Below, in pieces: positions 24,735-32,991 of a DNA stretch of 64,000 bases. Every line of letters begins with the position of its first letter. Position 1 is the stretch's first letter. The translations under genes and the position numbers were made by a program. Source of the DNA: Amorphoplanes digitatis (GTDB taxonomy: Bacteria; Actinomycetota; Actinomycetes; Mycobacteriales; Micromonosporaceae); contig NZ_JACHNH010000001.1 in the NCBI RefSeq assembly GCF_014205335.1, positions 6,814,501 to 6,878,500 of the forward strand, given 5' to 3'. The notes under the pieces are model-generated. The model had not been told where the DNA came from. It ran no database searches and was given only the letters and a program-made list of their open reading frames with translations.

Positions 24735-25730
24735 TCAGTCGCAACCGGCAGCGCCAACCGCGGCCACCGACAGGCCTGTGGCGCGGGCGGCGGTACCGGC
24801 CACCGCGGCAGAGGCCCCGGTGGCGGGGACCAGGCTCGCGCTGGCGGTGTGGGGCCCGGTGGCCGGGGACGTGCGGCCGGGTCCGGAGGCTCCCAGCAGC
24901 ACCCCGCCGACCACCAGCACTCCCCCGGCGAGGTCGGTGCCGTGGACCGCCTCGCCGAGGAAGATCGCCGCCGACGCGATGCCGAACACCGGCACCAGCA
25001 TCGAGAACGGTGCCACCGCCGAAGCGCCGTACCGTCTGATCAGCGCGCCCCAGGCGCCGAACCCGGCCAGGGTCGAGATCAGGGCGACGAAGAGCAGCGC
25101 GGCGACCGCCGTGGCGTCGATCGCGCGGAGCGCGGCCAGGTCCGCGGCCGGGCCCTCGACGAGCACCGAAAGGACGGCCAGCGGCAGCGCCGCGACCGCG
25201 CTCACCCAGACCATGAAGCGCAGCGTGTCGGCCGGCGCCGCACGCCGGGTGGCCACGTTGGACACGCCCCAGGCGACGGCCGCGCCTAGTACCAGGCCGA
25301 ACGCGCCCGCCGGCAGGCCGTCCGCGCCGAGCCGGGTGGCGACCACGCCGATGCCCAGCGCCGCGACGGCCAGGCCGGCGATCCGGCGTGGTCCGGGGCG
25401 TTCGCGCAGGAGCAGCACCGCGAAGATCGTGGTGAACACCGCCTGGCTCTGGAGGATCAGCGAGCTCAGGCCGGCCGGCATGCCGGCCGCGATGCCGGCG
25501 AAGAGCAGCGAGAACTTGGTGACCCCGAGCGCCAGCGCCACCGCGAGCACCCACCGCCACCGCGCGGGCGGGCGACCGGCGAACAGCACGGCCGGGAACG
25601 CGGCGAGCGTGAACCGCAGCGCCGAGAACAGCAGCGGCGGGAAGTGGTCGAGGCCGATGTCGATCACGACGAAGTTGACGCCCCACACGGCGGCGACGGC
25701 CGCGGCGAGCGCGATGTCCCGGGGTCTCAT
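24735..25730 (-). CDS. EamA/DMT family transporter
   Basis: A 331-residue membrane protein with ten hydrophobic segments in two EamA repeats (residues about 5-135 and 145-285). The N-terminal AVWGVNFVVIDIGLDHFPPL and the repeat junctions are typical of the drug/metabolite superfamily, including cysteine and purine exporters such as EamA and YdcZ-like proteins. The tail (about 45 residues, Ala/Thr/Gly rich) is low complexity. It is divergent from a LysR gene across a 72-bp promoter with a clear dyad, so it is probably the LysR target. The 282-bp gap to hisF (24453-24734) holds no gene I can support. Confidence 0.92.
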   Translation of the reverse strand: MRPRDIALAAAVAAVWGVNFVVIDIGLDHFPPLLFSALRFTLAAFPAVLFAGRPPARWRWVLAVALALGVTKFSLLFAGIAAGMPAGLSSLILQSQAVFTTIFAVLLLRERPGPRRIAGLAVAALGIGVVATRLGADGLPAGAFGLVLGAAVAWGVSNVATRRAAPADTLRFMVWVSAVAALPLAVLSVLVEGPAADLAALRAIDATAVAALLFVALISTLAGFGAWGALIRRYGASAVAPFSMLVPVFGIASAAIFLGEAVHGTDLAGGVLVVGGVLLGASGPGRTSPATGPHTASASLVPATGASAAVAGTAARATGLSVAAVGAAGCD

Positions 25731-25775
25731 GTGATCACCCTCGCCCGGGCGCATCGTGAAGCACCAGCGAATAGT

Positions 25776-25794
25776 GCTACACCGACGATGTAGC
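25776..25794. promoter_or_regulatory. LysR-type operator dyad
   Basis: GCTACA (25776-25781) and TGTAGC (25789-25794) are perfect inverted repeats with a 7-bp spacer. The site lies just upstream of the LysR ATG and in the divergent promoter of the EamA transporter. It fits the T-N11-A type recognition site of LysR proteins. Confidence 0.65.
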
Positions 25795-25802
25795 GTGGCT
25801 AC

Positions 25803-26696
25803 ATGATTGATCTGGGCCGGCTCCGCGCCCTGCACGCCGTGGCCAGCTACGGGACGGTGCTGGCGGCCGGCGAGGCGCTGCACTGCACGCCGTCGGCGGT
25901 GTCGCAGCAGCTCGCCAAGCTGGAGCGTGAGACCGGCGCCACCCTCGTCGAGAAGGACGGGCGCCGGCTGCGGCTGACCGAGGCGGGGCGGGTGCTCGCC
26001 GACCACGCCGAGCGGCTGCTGTCCCACCTCGACGAGGCCGAGGCGGCGCTCGCCGCACACCGCGACACGGTCACCGGACGACTGACGGTGGCGGCCTTCG
26101 CGACCGCGTGCCGGGCGCTGCTCCCGTACGCGTTGCATCGGCTGGCGACCGACCACCCGCAGCTGGCGACGGGCCTGGTGGAGGTCAATCCGCACGAGGG
26201 TCTCGAGATGCTGCGGCGCGGGCATGTCGATCTCGCGGTGCTGGACGACTGGCCGGAGGTGGCGCTGCGGTATCCGCCGGGGATCACGCACGAGCGGATC
26301 GGCCTGGACGTGGCGGACCTGATCGTGCCGGCCGGCCACCGCCTCGCCGCCGCGAAGGAGGTGCGGCTGTCGCGGGCGCGCGACGAGCGCTGGATCGCGG
26401 CGAAGGCCGGCGACATCTGCCACGAGTGGCTGCTGCGGGTGTTGCCCGGGGTGCGGCCGGACTTCCATGTCGGCGAGTTCGAGACGCAGCTGACGCTGAT
26501 CGCGGCGGGGCTCGGCATCGCGATGATCCCCCGGCTGGCGCGGCCGCCGCTGCCGAAGGGCGTGTGCGTGGTGCCGGTGCGGCCGGCGCCGACCCGGCGG
26601 GTGGTGCTGGCGTGGCGCGAGGCCTCGACGGCCCGGCCGGCGTTGACCGCGGCGGTCACGGCGCTGCGCGAGGCCTGGCGGCGCAACGGCGGCTAG
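25803..26696 (+). CDS. LysR family transcriptional regulator
   Basis: A 297-residue LysR protein. The N-terminal winged helix (residues 1-60) reads LGRLRALHAVASYGTVLAAG, then CTPSAVSQQLAKLERETGATL. The rest is the periplasmic-binding-like effector domain with LRRGHVDLAVLDDWP. The effector is unknown. It is divergent from the EamA transporter and very likely controls it and itself through the dyad at 25776-25794. Together they interrupt the normal hisA-hisF neighbourhood. The 174 bp after the stop are non-coding. Confidence 0.94.
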   Translation: MIDLGRLRALHAVASYGTVLAAGEALHCTPSAVSQQLAKLERETGATLVEKDGRRLRLTEAGRVLADHAERLLSHLDEAEAALAAHRDTVTGRLTVAAFATACRALLPYALHRLATDHPQLATGLVEVNPHEGLEMLRRGHVDLAVLDDWPEVALRYPPGITHERIGLDVADLIVPAGHRLAAAKEVRLSRARDERWIAAKAGDICHEWLLRVLPGVRPDFHVGEFETQLTLIAAGLGIAMIPRLARPPLPKGVCVVPVRPAPTRRVVLAWREASTARPALTAAVTALREAWRRNGG

Positions 26697-26870
26697 GACG
26701 CGCCCGGAGCGGGTCGCCACTGCCCGGACGCGTTCCGCCTGTTATGCCGCGGCGGGGGAAAGCGGTGTCGGCTCCAGCTCGGGACGGCGGACCGCGTCGC
26801 GGTCTTTCGCATCGACTGAGCCCACCCGCGGCGGAAACCAGGCAAGGTCGCTACATGCGGCCGCCCGGCG

Positions 26871-27281
26871 TCAGACCAGGACCGTCCTGGGGCGCCCGCC
26901 GATGTACGCCTCGACCTCGATCTCCACCAGGTGCGCGGGATCCAGCAGCCCGGCCACCACCACCAGCGTCGCCACCGGCCGCACCTCGCCGAAGACCGAG
27001 CCGTGCGCCCCCGCCACCGCGTCCGCGTGCGCCGCGTCCACGATGTACATCCGGGTCCGGATGACGTCGGCGAGACCCGCGCCCGCACCCGCGAGGGCGT
27101 CGAGCGCGATCCCGATCGCCGTCAGCGTCTGCGCCCGCGGATCACCGATCCCGGTCACCGCGCCATCCACGGTCGCCGTGCAACCGGCCGTGATCACCAG
27201 GTCCCCGGCCCGGACCACCCGGGAGTAGCCATACCGCTCCTCCCAGGGACCACCGGAGGCGAAGCGCTCGATCTCGCTCAT
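26871..27281 (-). CDS. RidA/YjgF-family protein lacking the catalytic arginine
   Basis: A 136-residue RidA-fold protein that in canonical members deaminates reactive enamines formed by PLP enzymes. The core RAGDLVITAGCTATVDGAVTG and VIRTRMYIVDA fit the family. In the segment equivalent to PARSCVEVAR, this protein reads PVATLVVVAG, so the arginine (Arg105 in RidA) is missing, as in the Rid4-7 groups. Enamine deaminase activity is therefore doubtful. It is the last gene of the his operon; its ATG overlaps the hisA stop in ATGA. Confidence 0.88.
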   Translation of the reverse strand: MSEIERFASGGPWEERYGYSRVVRAGDLVITAGCTATVDGAVTGIGDPRAQTLTAIGIALDALAGAGAGLADVIRTRMYIVDAAHADAVAGAHGSVFGEVRPVATLVVVAGLLDPAHLVEIEVEAYIGGRPRTVLV

Positions 27282-28003
27282 GCCTGCGCTAGCGCCTTGA
27301 GGGCTTCGGCCACCGTGAACGCGCCGGCGTAGAGCGCCTTGCCCGCGATCACGCCCTCGACGCCGAGGTGTTCCAGCGTCGCCAGGGCGCGCAGGTCGTC
27401 CAGCTTGGACACCCCGCCGCTGGCGATCACCGGCCGGTCGGTGCGGGCGCAGACCTCCCGCAGCAGGTCCAGGTTGGGGCCGCGCATCGTGCCGTCCTTG
27501 GTGATGTCCGTGACCACGTAGCGCGCGGCGCCGGCCTTGTCGAGGCGCTCCAGCACCTCGAACAGGTCGCCGCCGTCGCGGGTCCAGCCGCGGGCCGCCA
27601 GGGTGCGGCCGCGGACGTCGAGGCCGATCGCCACCCGGTCGCCGTACTCGCCGCAGATCCGGTCGCACCACTCCGGGTCCTCGAGGGCGGCCGTGCCGAT
27701 GTTGACACGGGCGGCGCCGGTGGCGAGCGCCGCGCGCAGGGACGCGTCGTCGCGGATGCCGCCGGAGAGTTCGACCTTCACGTCGAGGCGGCTGACCACC
27801 TCGGCGAGCAGCGCGGCGTTCGAACCCCGGCCGAACGCGGCGTCGAGGTCGACGAGGTGCACCCATTCCGCGCCGTCGTTCTGCCAGGCGAGTGCGGCCT
27901 CGAGCGGGTCGCCGTAGCCGGTCTCCGAGCCCGCGGCGCCCTGTACGAGGCGGACCGCCTGGCCGTCGGCGACATCAACCGCGGGCAGCAGCGTCAGGGT
28001 CAC
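27278..28003 (-). CDS. hisA: Phosphoribosyl isomerase (HisA, probably bifunctional PriA)
   Basis: A 241-residue TIM barrel that isomerises ProFAR in histidine synthesis. In actinobacteria the PriA form also performs the TrpF reaction. Catalytic aspartates lie in LLPAVDVADGQAVRL and YVVTDITKDGTMRG; phosphate loops are ELSGGIRDD and VIASGGVSKLDD. No trpF is seen among the trp genes here, in keeping with a dual role. The GTG start at 28003 fits the family N-terminus. Confidence 0.96.
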   Translation of the reverse strand: MTLTLLPAVDVADGQAVRLVQGAAGSETGYGDPLEAALAWQNDGAEWVHLVDLDAAFGRGSNAALLAEVVSRLDVKVELSGGIRDDASLRAALATGAARVNIGTAALEDPEWCDRICGEYGDRVAIGLDVRGRTLAARGWTRDGGDLFEVLERLDKAGAARYVVTDITKDGTMRGPNLDLLREVCARTDRPVIASGGVSKLDDLRALATLEHLGVEGVIAGKALYAGAFTVAEALKALAQA

Positions 28004-28033
28004 GAGAAACTCCGATCAGAGAGAACAGGCGGG

Positions 28034-28354
28034 TCAGGAACGGCGGCCCAGGACTACGACGACCAGGGCCGGCAGGACAAGAACGATCATGGCGATCAGC
28101 ACCAGGCGGAGCGCGAGCTCGGGCACGAGGAACCACACCACCGCCGCCACGATCAGCGGCACGACGACGATGCCCGTGCGCTGGGCGCGGCTGCGCCGGT
28201 AGAGCCGGCCCGAGCTGGAGCGCCGGCCCGGCTTCAACGAGGCGACCAGGGCGCGGCGACGCTGCCGCCGGGCCGAGCGGCGGGCCCGCTTGGCCTTCTC
28301 CTTTTCGAGAACGACGAGCCGCTCGGCCCGCCGTCTCGCGCGTTCCTTGCTCAC
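28034..28354 (-). CDS. Small basic membrane protein of the his operon
   Basis: A 106-residue protein. The N-terminal half is very basic (KERARRRAERLVVLEKEKAK and further Arg-rich sequence), and the C-terminal half has two hydrophobic segments (GIVVVPLIVAAVVWFLV and LRLVLIAMIVLVLPAL). Its GTG overlaps the hisH stop in GTGA, and hisA follows after 30 bp, so it is a genuine operon member. Function unknown; similar small membrane ORFs occur at this place in other actinobacterial his operons. Confidence 0.8.
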   Translation of the reverse strand: MSKERARRRAERLVVLEKEKAKRARRSARRQRRRALVASLKPGRRSSSGRLYRRSRAQRTGIVVVPLIVAAVVWFLVPELALRLVLIAMIVLVLPALVVVVLGRRS

Positions 28355-28989
28355 CGGGTGGACTGCGAGGGCAGGCCCGCCACCCAGTTGTTCAGCAACG
28401 CGTATCCGGCGTCGGAGGACTTCTCGGGGTGGAACTGGGCCGCGGACAGCGGGCCGTGCTCCACCACTGCGGCGAACGGCAGGTCGTGCGCGGCCGTCGT
28501 GACCCGGGCGCCGGCGGCCTCCAGCGCGGCCAGGTCGGAGGCCGCGTACGAGTGGACGAAGTAGAACCGCGCGCCGGCGGGCAGGCCGTCCAGCAGCACC
28601 GACCCGGCCGGCGCGGACACCGTGTTCCAGCCCATGTGCGGGATGCGCCGGGCGGTCAGCCGGGTCACGGCGCCCGGCAGCAGCCCGAGCCCGCGGGTCT
28701 CGACGCCGTGCTCGACGCCGGACTCGAAGAGGATCTGCATGCCGACGCAGATGCCCAGCACCGGCCGGCCGGCCGCGACCCGGCCGGCGATGACCGGGCC
28801 GGCGCCGAGCTTCTCGATGCCGGCCATGCACGCCGCGTAGGCGCCCACGCCGGGCACCACCAGGCCGTCCGCGGCGGCCGCGGCGGTCAGGTCGTCGGTC
28901 ACCGTCACGGTGGCGCCGGTACGCGCGACGGCGCGCTCGGCCGACCGCAGGTTCCCGGAGCCGTAGTCCAGGATCACCACCTCGGTCAT
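28351..28989 (-). CDS. hisH: Imidazole glycerol phosphate synthase, glutaminase subunit
   Basis: HisH (212 aa) hydrolyses glutamine and passes ammonia to HisF. The nucleophile cysteine is in LGICVGMQILFES and the His-Glu pair in AAQFHPEKSSDAG. The N-terminal ILDYGSGNLRSAERA and oxyanion region VPGVGAYAACM are clear. ATG 28989 overlaps the stop of a 55-residue membrane ORF in TGATG. Confidence 0.97.
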   Translation of the reverse strand: MTEVVILDYGSGNLRSAERAVARTGATVTVTDDLTAAAAADGLVVPGVGAYAACMAGIEKLGAGPVIAGRVAAGRPVLGICVGMQILFESGVEHGVETRGLGLLPGAVTRLTARRIPHMGWNTVSAPAGSVLLDGLPAGARFYFVHSYAASDLAALEAAGARVTTAAHDLPFAAVVEHGPLSAAQFHPEKSSDAGYALLNNWVAGLPSQSTR

Positions 28990-29156
28990 CAGCTGTCCCC
29001 GGGCATCATCCAGGCGACGCCGCCGGCGAGCGCCAGCAGTGCGAGCGCGGCGACCAGGCCGATGCTGAACTTCGAGGCGCCCTGCCGGGACAGCGAGATG
29101 ACCCCGCCGACCAGGATGCCGCACAGGCCGAGCAGCAGGATCGGTACGAGGCTCAC
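28989..29156 (-). CDS. 55-residue membrane peptide between hisB and hisH
   Basis: A very short ORF: GTG 29156 overlaps the hisB stop (GTGA), and its TGA overlaps the hisH ATG (TGATG). The peptide has two hydrophobic segments, VPILLLGLCGILVGGVI and FSIGLVAALALLALAGGVAW, joined by a short polar turn (SLSRQGASK). Tight coupling on both sides and GC-rich third positions argue that it is translated. Function unknown. Confidence 0.75.
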   Translation of the reverse strand: MSLVPILLLGLCGILVGGVISLSRQGASKFSIGLVAALALLALAGGVAWMMPGDS

Positions 29157-29764
29157 AGCACGCCCTTCGTCGACGGGAGCGCGCCCGCGTTACGCGGATC
29201 GATCTCCACGGCCGCCCGCAGCGCCCGGGAGAACGCCTTGAACTGCGTCTCCACGACGTGGTGCGCGTCGGGCCGGCCGCCGTCGCGGGCCGCGCGCAGC
29301 ACGCTGACGTGCAGGGTCACCTTGGCCGCGTGCCCGAACGACTCGAAGATGTGCCGGGTCATGCTGGTCGGGTAGACCGGGCCGATGTACGGCGCCAGCT
29401 CGGGCTCGTCGTGCACCACGTAGGGCCGGCCGGACAGGTCGACGGCGGCGCGCACGAGCACCTCGTCCATCGGGATCGTCGCGGAGCCATAGCGGCGGAT
29501 GCCGGCCTTGTCGCCCAGCGCCCGCGCGAACGCCTCGCCCAGTGCGATGGCCGTGTCCTCCATGGTGTGGTGCGCGTCGATCTCGAGGTCGCCCTCGGTG
29601 CGCACGGTGAGGTCGAAGCCGCCGTGCTTGGCGAGCTGGTTGAGCATGTGGTCGTAGAACCCCACGCCGGTCGACAGCTCGGCCTTGCCGGTGCCGTCGA
29701 GGTCGATCTCGACGAGCACCTTGGTCTCATTGGTGACGCGCTCGATGCGCGCGGTGCGAGTCAA
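29153..29764 (-). CDS. hisB: Imidazoleglycerol-phosphate dehydratase
   Basis: A 203-residue IGPD that converts IGP to imidazole acetol phosphate. The two metal-binding motifs are DAHHTMEDTAIALGEA and PDAHHVVETQFKAF; GVGFYDHMLNQLAKHGGFD is also typical. It is the monofunctional form with no phosphatase domain. The start is TTG 29764 in a TTGA overlap with hisC; the family N-terminus TRTARIERVTNET follows directly. Confidence 0.96.
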   Translation of the reverse strand: MTRTARIERVTNETKVLVEIDLDGTGKAELSTGVGFYDHMLNQLAKHGGFDLTVRTEGDLEIDAHHTMEDTAIALGEAFARALGDKAGIRRYGSATIPMDEVLVRAAVDLSGRPYVVHDEPELAPYIGPVYPTSMTRHIFESFGHAAKVTLHVSVLRAARDGGRPDAHHVVETQFKAFSRALRAAVEIDPRNAGALPSTKGVL

Positions 29765-30825
29765 AGCAGGGCCCCCAGGAAGGCGTCAGTTTCGGATTCT
29801 GTTCCCGCGGTCACCCGCAGCCAGCCGGCCAGGCCGACGTCGCGGACGAGCACACCGCGGTCGAGCAGGCGCTGCCACGCGACGTGCTGGTCGCCGCCGA
29901 CCTCGAAGAGCACGAAGTTGGCGTCGCTCTCGGCCACCCGCACGCCGCGGGAGCGCAGGGTGTCGACGATGCGGTCGCGCTGTTCCTTGATCGCGTCGAC
30001 GGTGGAGAGCAGCGCCTCGCGCTGCGCGAGCGCGGCCCGGGCGGCGGCCTGCGTCAGCGCCGAGAGGTGATAGGGCAGGCGGACGAGCTGGACGGCGTCG
30101 ACCACGGCGGGGTCGGCGGCGAGATAGCCGAGCCGGCCGCCGGCGAAGCCGAACGCCTTGCTCATGGTGCGGGTGACGACCAGCCGCGGGTGCCGCGGCA
30201 GGGCCGACAGCGCGCTGGTCGTGCCGGCCCGGGCGAACTCGGCGTATGCCTCGTCGACCACGACCATGCCCGGCGCCGCCCGCAGCACCGCGTCGACCAC
30301 CGCCGGGTCGAGCGCGGTGCCGGTCGGGTTGTTGGGCGAACAGAGGAACACCAGATCCGGGGCGTGCCGGGTGATCTGCTCCACCGCCGAGAAGGGCGTG
30401 AGGCCGAAGTCGGCGTCGCGCAGCGCGCCGATCCAGCGGGTGCCGGTGCCGGCGGCCAGCAGCGGATGCATCGAATAGGACGGGCCGAAGCCCAGCGCGG
30501 AGCGCCCCGGCCCCGCGAACGCCTGCAACAGCTGCTGCTGCACCTCGTTGGAGCCGTTGGCCGCCCACACGTTCGCCGCGGTCAGGCCGTGGCCCAGGTA
30601 GTCGGCGAGATCGGTGCGCAGCGCCACCGCGTCCCGGTCGGGGTAGCGGTTGAGGTCGCGCAGCTCGGCCTGCACGGCCTTGCCGATCGCGTCCACCACG
30701 GCGTCGGGCACCGGATAGGAATTCTCGTTGGTGTTCAGCCGCACGGCCACGTCGAGCTGCGGCGCGCCGTAGGGCGAGCGGCCGCGCAGGTCGGCGCGGA
30801 CGGGCAGGTCGTCGATCGTGGTCAT
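29761..30825 (-). CDS. hisC: Histidinol-phosphate aminotransferase
   Basis: A 354-residue PLP enzyme that transaminates imidazole acetol phosphate to histidinol phosphate. The PLP lysine lies in TRTMSKAFGFAGGRLGY; NENSYPVPDAV, FLCSPNNPTGTALDP and VVDEAYAEF are family marks. The ATG overlaps the hisD stop in ATGA. It is the second gene of the operon. Confidence 0.96.
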   Translation of the reverse strand: MTTIDDLPVRADLRGRSPYGAPQLDVAVRLNTNENSYPVPDAVVDAIGKAVQAELRDLNRYPDRDAVALRTDLADYLGHGLTAANVWAANGSNEVQQQLLQAFAGPGRSALGFGPSYSMHPLLAAGTGTRWIGALRDADFGLTPFSAVEQITRHAPDLVFLCSPNNPTGTALDPAVVDAVLRAAPGMVVVDEAYAEFARAGTTSALSALPRHPRLVVTRTMSKAFGFAGGRLGYLAADPAVVDAVQLVRLPYHLSALTQAAARAALAQREALLSTVDAIKEQRDRIVDTLRSRGVRVAESDANFVLFEVGGDQHVAWQRLLDRGVLVRDVGLAGWLRVTAGTESETDAFLGALL

Positions 30826-32132
30826 GAGCCGAACCTCGCCGTCACGGCCTGGCCGTGCGCCGGCAGGTCCTCGGCGTTGGCCAGCGCCACCACGTGCGGC
30901 GCGACGTCGCGCAGCGCCGCCTCGTCGTACTCGATGACGTGGATGCCGCGCAGGAACGACTGCACCGACAGGCCGGACGAGTGCCGGGCGCAGCCCGCGG
31001 TCGGCAGCACGTGGTTGGAGCCGGCGGCGTAGTCGCCGAGCGAGACCGGCGAGTACGCGCCGACGAAGACGGCGCCGGCGTTGCGCACCCGCATGGCCAC
31101 CGCGCGGGCGTCCCGGGTCTGTATCTCGAGGTGCTCGGCCGCGTAGGCGTCGACCACGCGCAGGCCCTGCTCGACGTCGTCAACGAGGACGACGCCGGAC
31201 TGTGTGCCGCCGAGGGCCTCGCGCACCCGGGCCTCGTGCTTGGTGGCCGGCACCTGCACGGCGAGCTGCGCCTCGACCGCGTCGGCCAGCGCCGGCGAGT
31301 CGGTGACCAGCACGCTGGCGGCCAGCGGGTCGTGCTCGGCCTGGCTGATCAGGTCGGCGGCGACGTGCACCGGTGAGGCGCTGTCGTCGGCCAGGATGGC
31401 GATCTCGGTGGGGCCGGCCTCGGCGTCGATGCCGACCGTGCCCTGTAGCAGGCGCTTGGCGGCCGTCACCCAGATGTTGCCGGGGCCGGTGATGACGTCG
31501 ACCGGCTCGCAGCGGTCGGCCTCGTCCGCGCCGTCCGAGCCGTAGCCGAGCATGGCGATGGCCTGTGCGCCGCCGACCGCGTAGACCTCGTCGACGCCGA
31601 GCAGCGCGCACGCGGCGAGCACCCGGGCGTCCGGCAGGCCGCCGTTGTCCTGCTGCGGCGGGCTGGCGACCACCAGCGACTCGACGCCGGCGACCTGGGC
31701 GGGCACCACGTTCATCACCACGGTGGACGGATAGACGGCCAGGCCGCCGGGGACGTAGAGGCCGACCCGGGAGACCGGCACGTGCCGCTCGATCACGGTG
31801 CCGCCGGGGACCACCTGGGTGGTGACGTCGGTGCGCCGCTGGTCGCCGTGCACCTTGCGGGCCCGCTCGATGACGACGAGCAGGGCGGCGCGGACCTCCG
31901 GGTCGAGCGTCTCCGCGGCGGCGGAGATGGCCTCCCGGGGCACCCGCAGGCGGTCGAGCTGGACGCCGTCGAAGCGATGGGTCGCCTCCCGGATCGCCGC
32001 GAAGCCATGCTCCCGGACCGCCACCACGACGGGGCGGATCTTCTCGACGGCCACGGAGACGTCGAGCTGGGCACGGGGCAGCAGGCCGCGGGGGTCCCGG
32101 CGGGAGCCGCGCAGGTCAATCCGGTTCAGCAC
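30822..32132 (-). CDS. hisD: Histidinol dehydrogenase
   Basis: A 436-residue zinc enzyme that oxidises histidinol to histidine in two NAD-dependent steps. Motifs are RVGLYVPGGLAVYPSTVVM, DVITGPGNIWVTAAK, zinc-ligand region SQAEHDP, catalytic AEHLEI, and LPTAGCARHSSGLSV. It is the first gene of the his operon. GTG 32132 is the start. TAGACT (32139-32144 on the minus strand) ends six bases before it, which would put the transcription start at or next to the GTG, so the mRNA may be leaderless. Confidence 0.96.
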   Translation of the reverse strand: MLNRIDLRGSRRDPRGLLPRAQLDVSVAVEKIRPVVVAVREHGFAAIREATHRFDGVQLDRLRVPREAISAAAETLDPEVRAALLVVIERARKVHGDQRRTDVTTQVVPGGTVIERHVPVSRVGLYVPGGLAVYPSTVVMNVVPAQVAGVESLVVASPPQQDNGGLPDARVLAACALLGVDEVYAVGGAQAIAMLGYGSDGADEADRCEPVDVITGPGNIWVTAAKRLLQGTVGIDAEAGPTEIAILADDSASPVHVAADLISQAEHDPLAASVLVTDSPALADAVEAQLAVQVPATKHEARVREALGGTQSGVVLVDDVEQGLRVVDAYAAEHLEIQTRDARAVAMRVRNAGAVFVGAYSPVSLGDYAAGSNHVLPTAGCARHSSGLSVQSFLRGIHVIEYDEAALRDVAPHVVALANAEDLPAHGQAVTARFGS

Positions 32133-32280
32133 GGGCCAAGTCTAGGCGGCACCTCCGACAGCGCTCCGTCGCCGTTCCAGGCAATGGGAACAGAGCTTTC
32201 GCCGCTTTTGCGCGTACCGGATCCGAAGATCGCCGGGGAGGGAGGCGCGCGGACAGCGATCAGGCCGATACGCTCGCACC

Positions 32281-32991
32281 GTGGGCGCGATTATCCCGGT
32301 CTTCCCGCTGGGCACGGTGCTCTTCCCCGGCCTGGTGCTGCCCCTGCACATCTTCGAGGAGCGATACCGCACGCTGGTGCGCGACCTGGTCGCCACCACC
32401 GACGACGAGCCGCACGAGTTCGGCGTGGTGACGCTGCGGTACGGCTGGGAGGTCGCGACGCCGGACGCCGACGCCGAGCGCCCGGCGGACGAGATGCCGG
32501 TCACGGTCGAGCAGTTGTACGACGTCGGCTGCACGGCCGAGCTGCGGCAGGTCACCGAGCTGCCCGACGGCCGCTTCGACATCGTCACGGTCGGCCGGCG
32601 GCGCTTCCGGGTGGTCGCGATCGCGGCGGAGACCCACCCCTACGTGACCGCCGAGGTCGAGTGGCTGCCCGACGAGGACGGCGCCGGCCCGGCCGCGACG
32701 CTGCTTGCGCCGCGGACGCTCGCCGCGTTCCGCACCTACCTGGATCTGCTGCGGCCCGACTCCGAGGTGCTCGACCAGGTGCCGGACGACCCGACCGTGC
32801 TGTCCCACCTGATCGCGGCGACCGCGCAGCTCACCACCGACGAACGGCAGGAGCTGCTGGCCGCGCCCGACACGGCCACCCGGCTGCGCACCGAGCTGCG
32901 GCTGCTCAACCGCGAGGCGGGTCTGCTGGCCAAGGTGCGGGCGGTGCCGGTGCCGCTGTCGGATCTGGCTCGTCCGGTGAGTCCGAACTAG
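32281..32991 (+). CDS. LON substrate-binding domain protein
   Basis: A 236-residue protein made only of a LON N-terminal domain, without the AAA or protease parts. IPVFPLGTVLFPGLVLPLHI, then FEERYRTLVRD, GCTAELRQVTELPDGRFDI and VGRRRFRVV are the usual blocks. Its role is unknown; free-standing LON domains are common in actinobacteria. GTG 32281 may be leaderless, since GATACGCT lies just upstream. It is divergent from hisD, and its 3' end overlaps the next gene tail-to-tail by 86 bp. Confidence 0.92.
   Translation: MGAIIPVFPLGTVLFPGLVLPLHIFEERYRTLVRDLVATTDDEPHEFGVVTLRYGWEVATPDADAERPADEMPVTVEQLYDVGCTAELRQVTELPDGRFDIVTVGRRRFRVVAIAAETHPYVTAEVEWLPDEDGAGPAATLLAPRTLAAFRTYLDLLRPDSEVLDQVPDDPTVLSHLIAATAQLTTDERQELLAAPDTATRLRTELRLLNREAGLLAKVRAVPVPLSDLARPVSPN

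Noticed and set aside
24449..24757. 102-codon minus-strand open frame between the EamA gene and hisF
   Set aside because: It overlaps both neighbours and is compositionally a GC shadow. It has no ribosome binding site and no recognisable domain.
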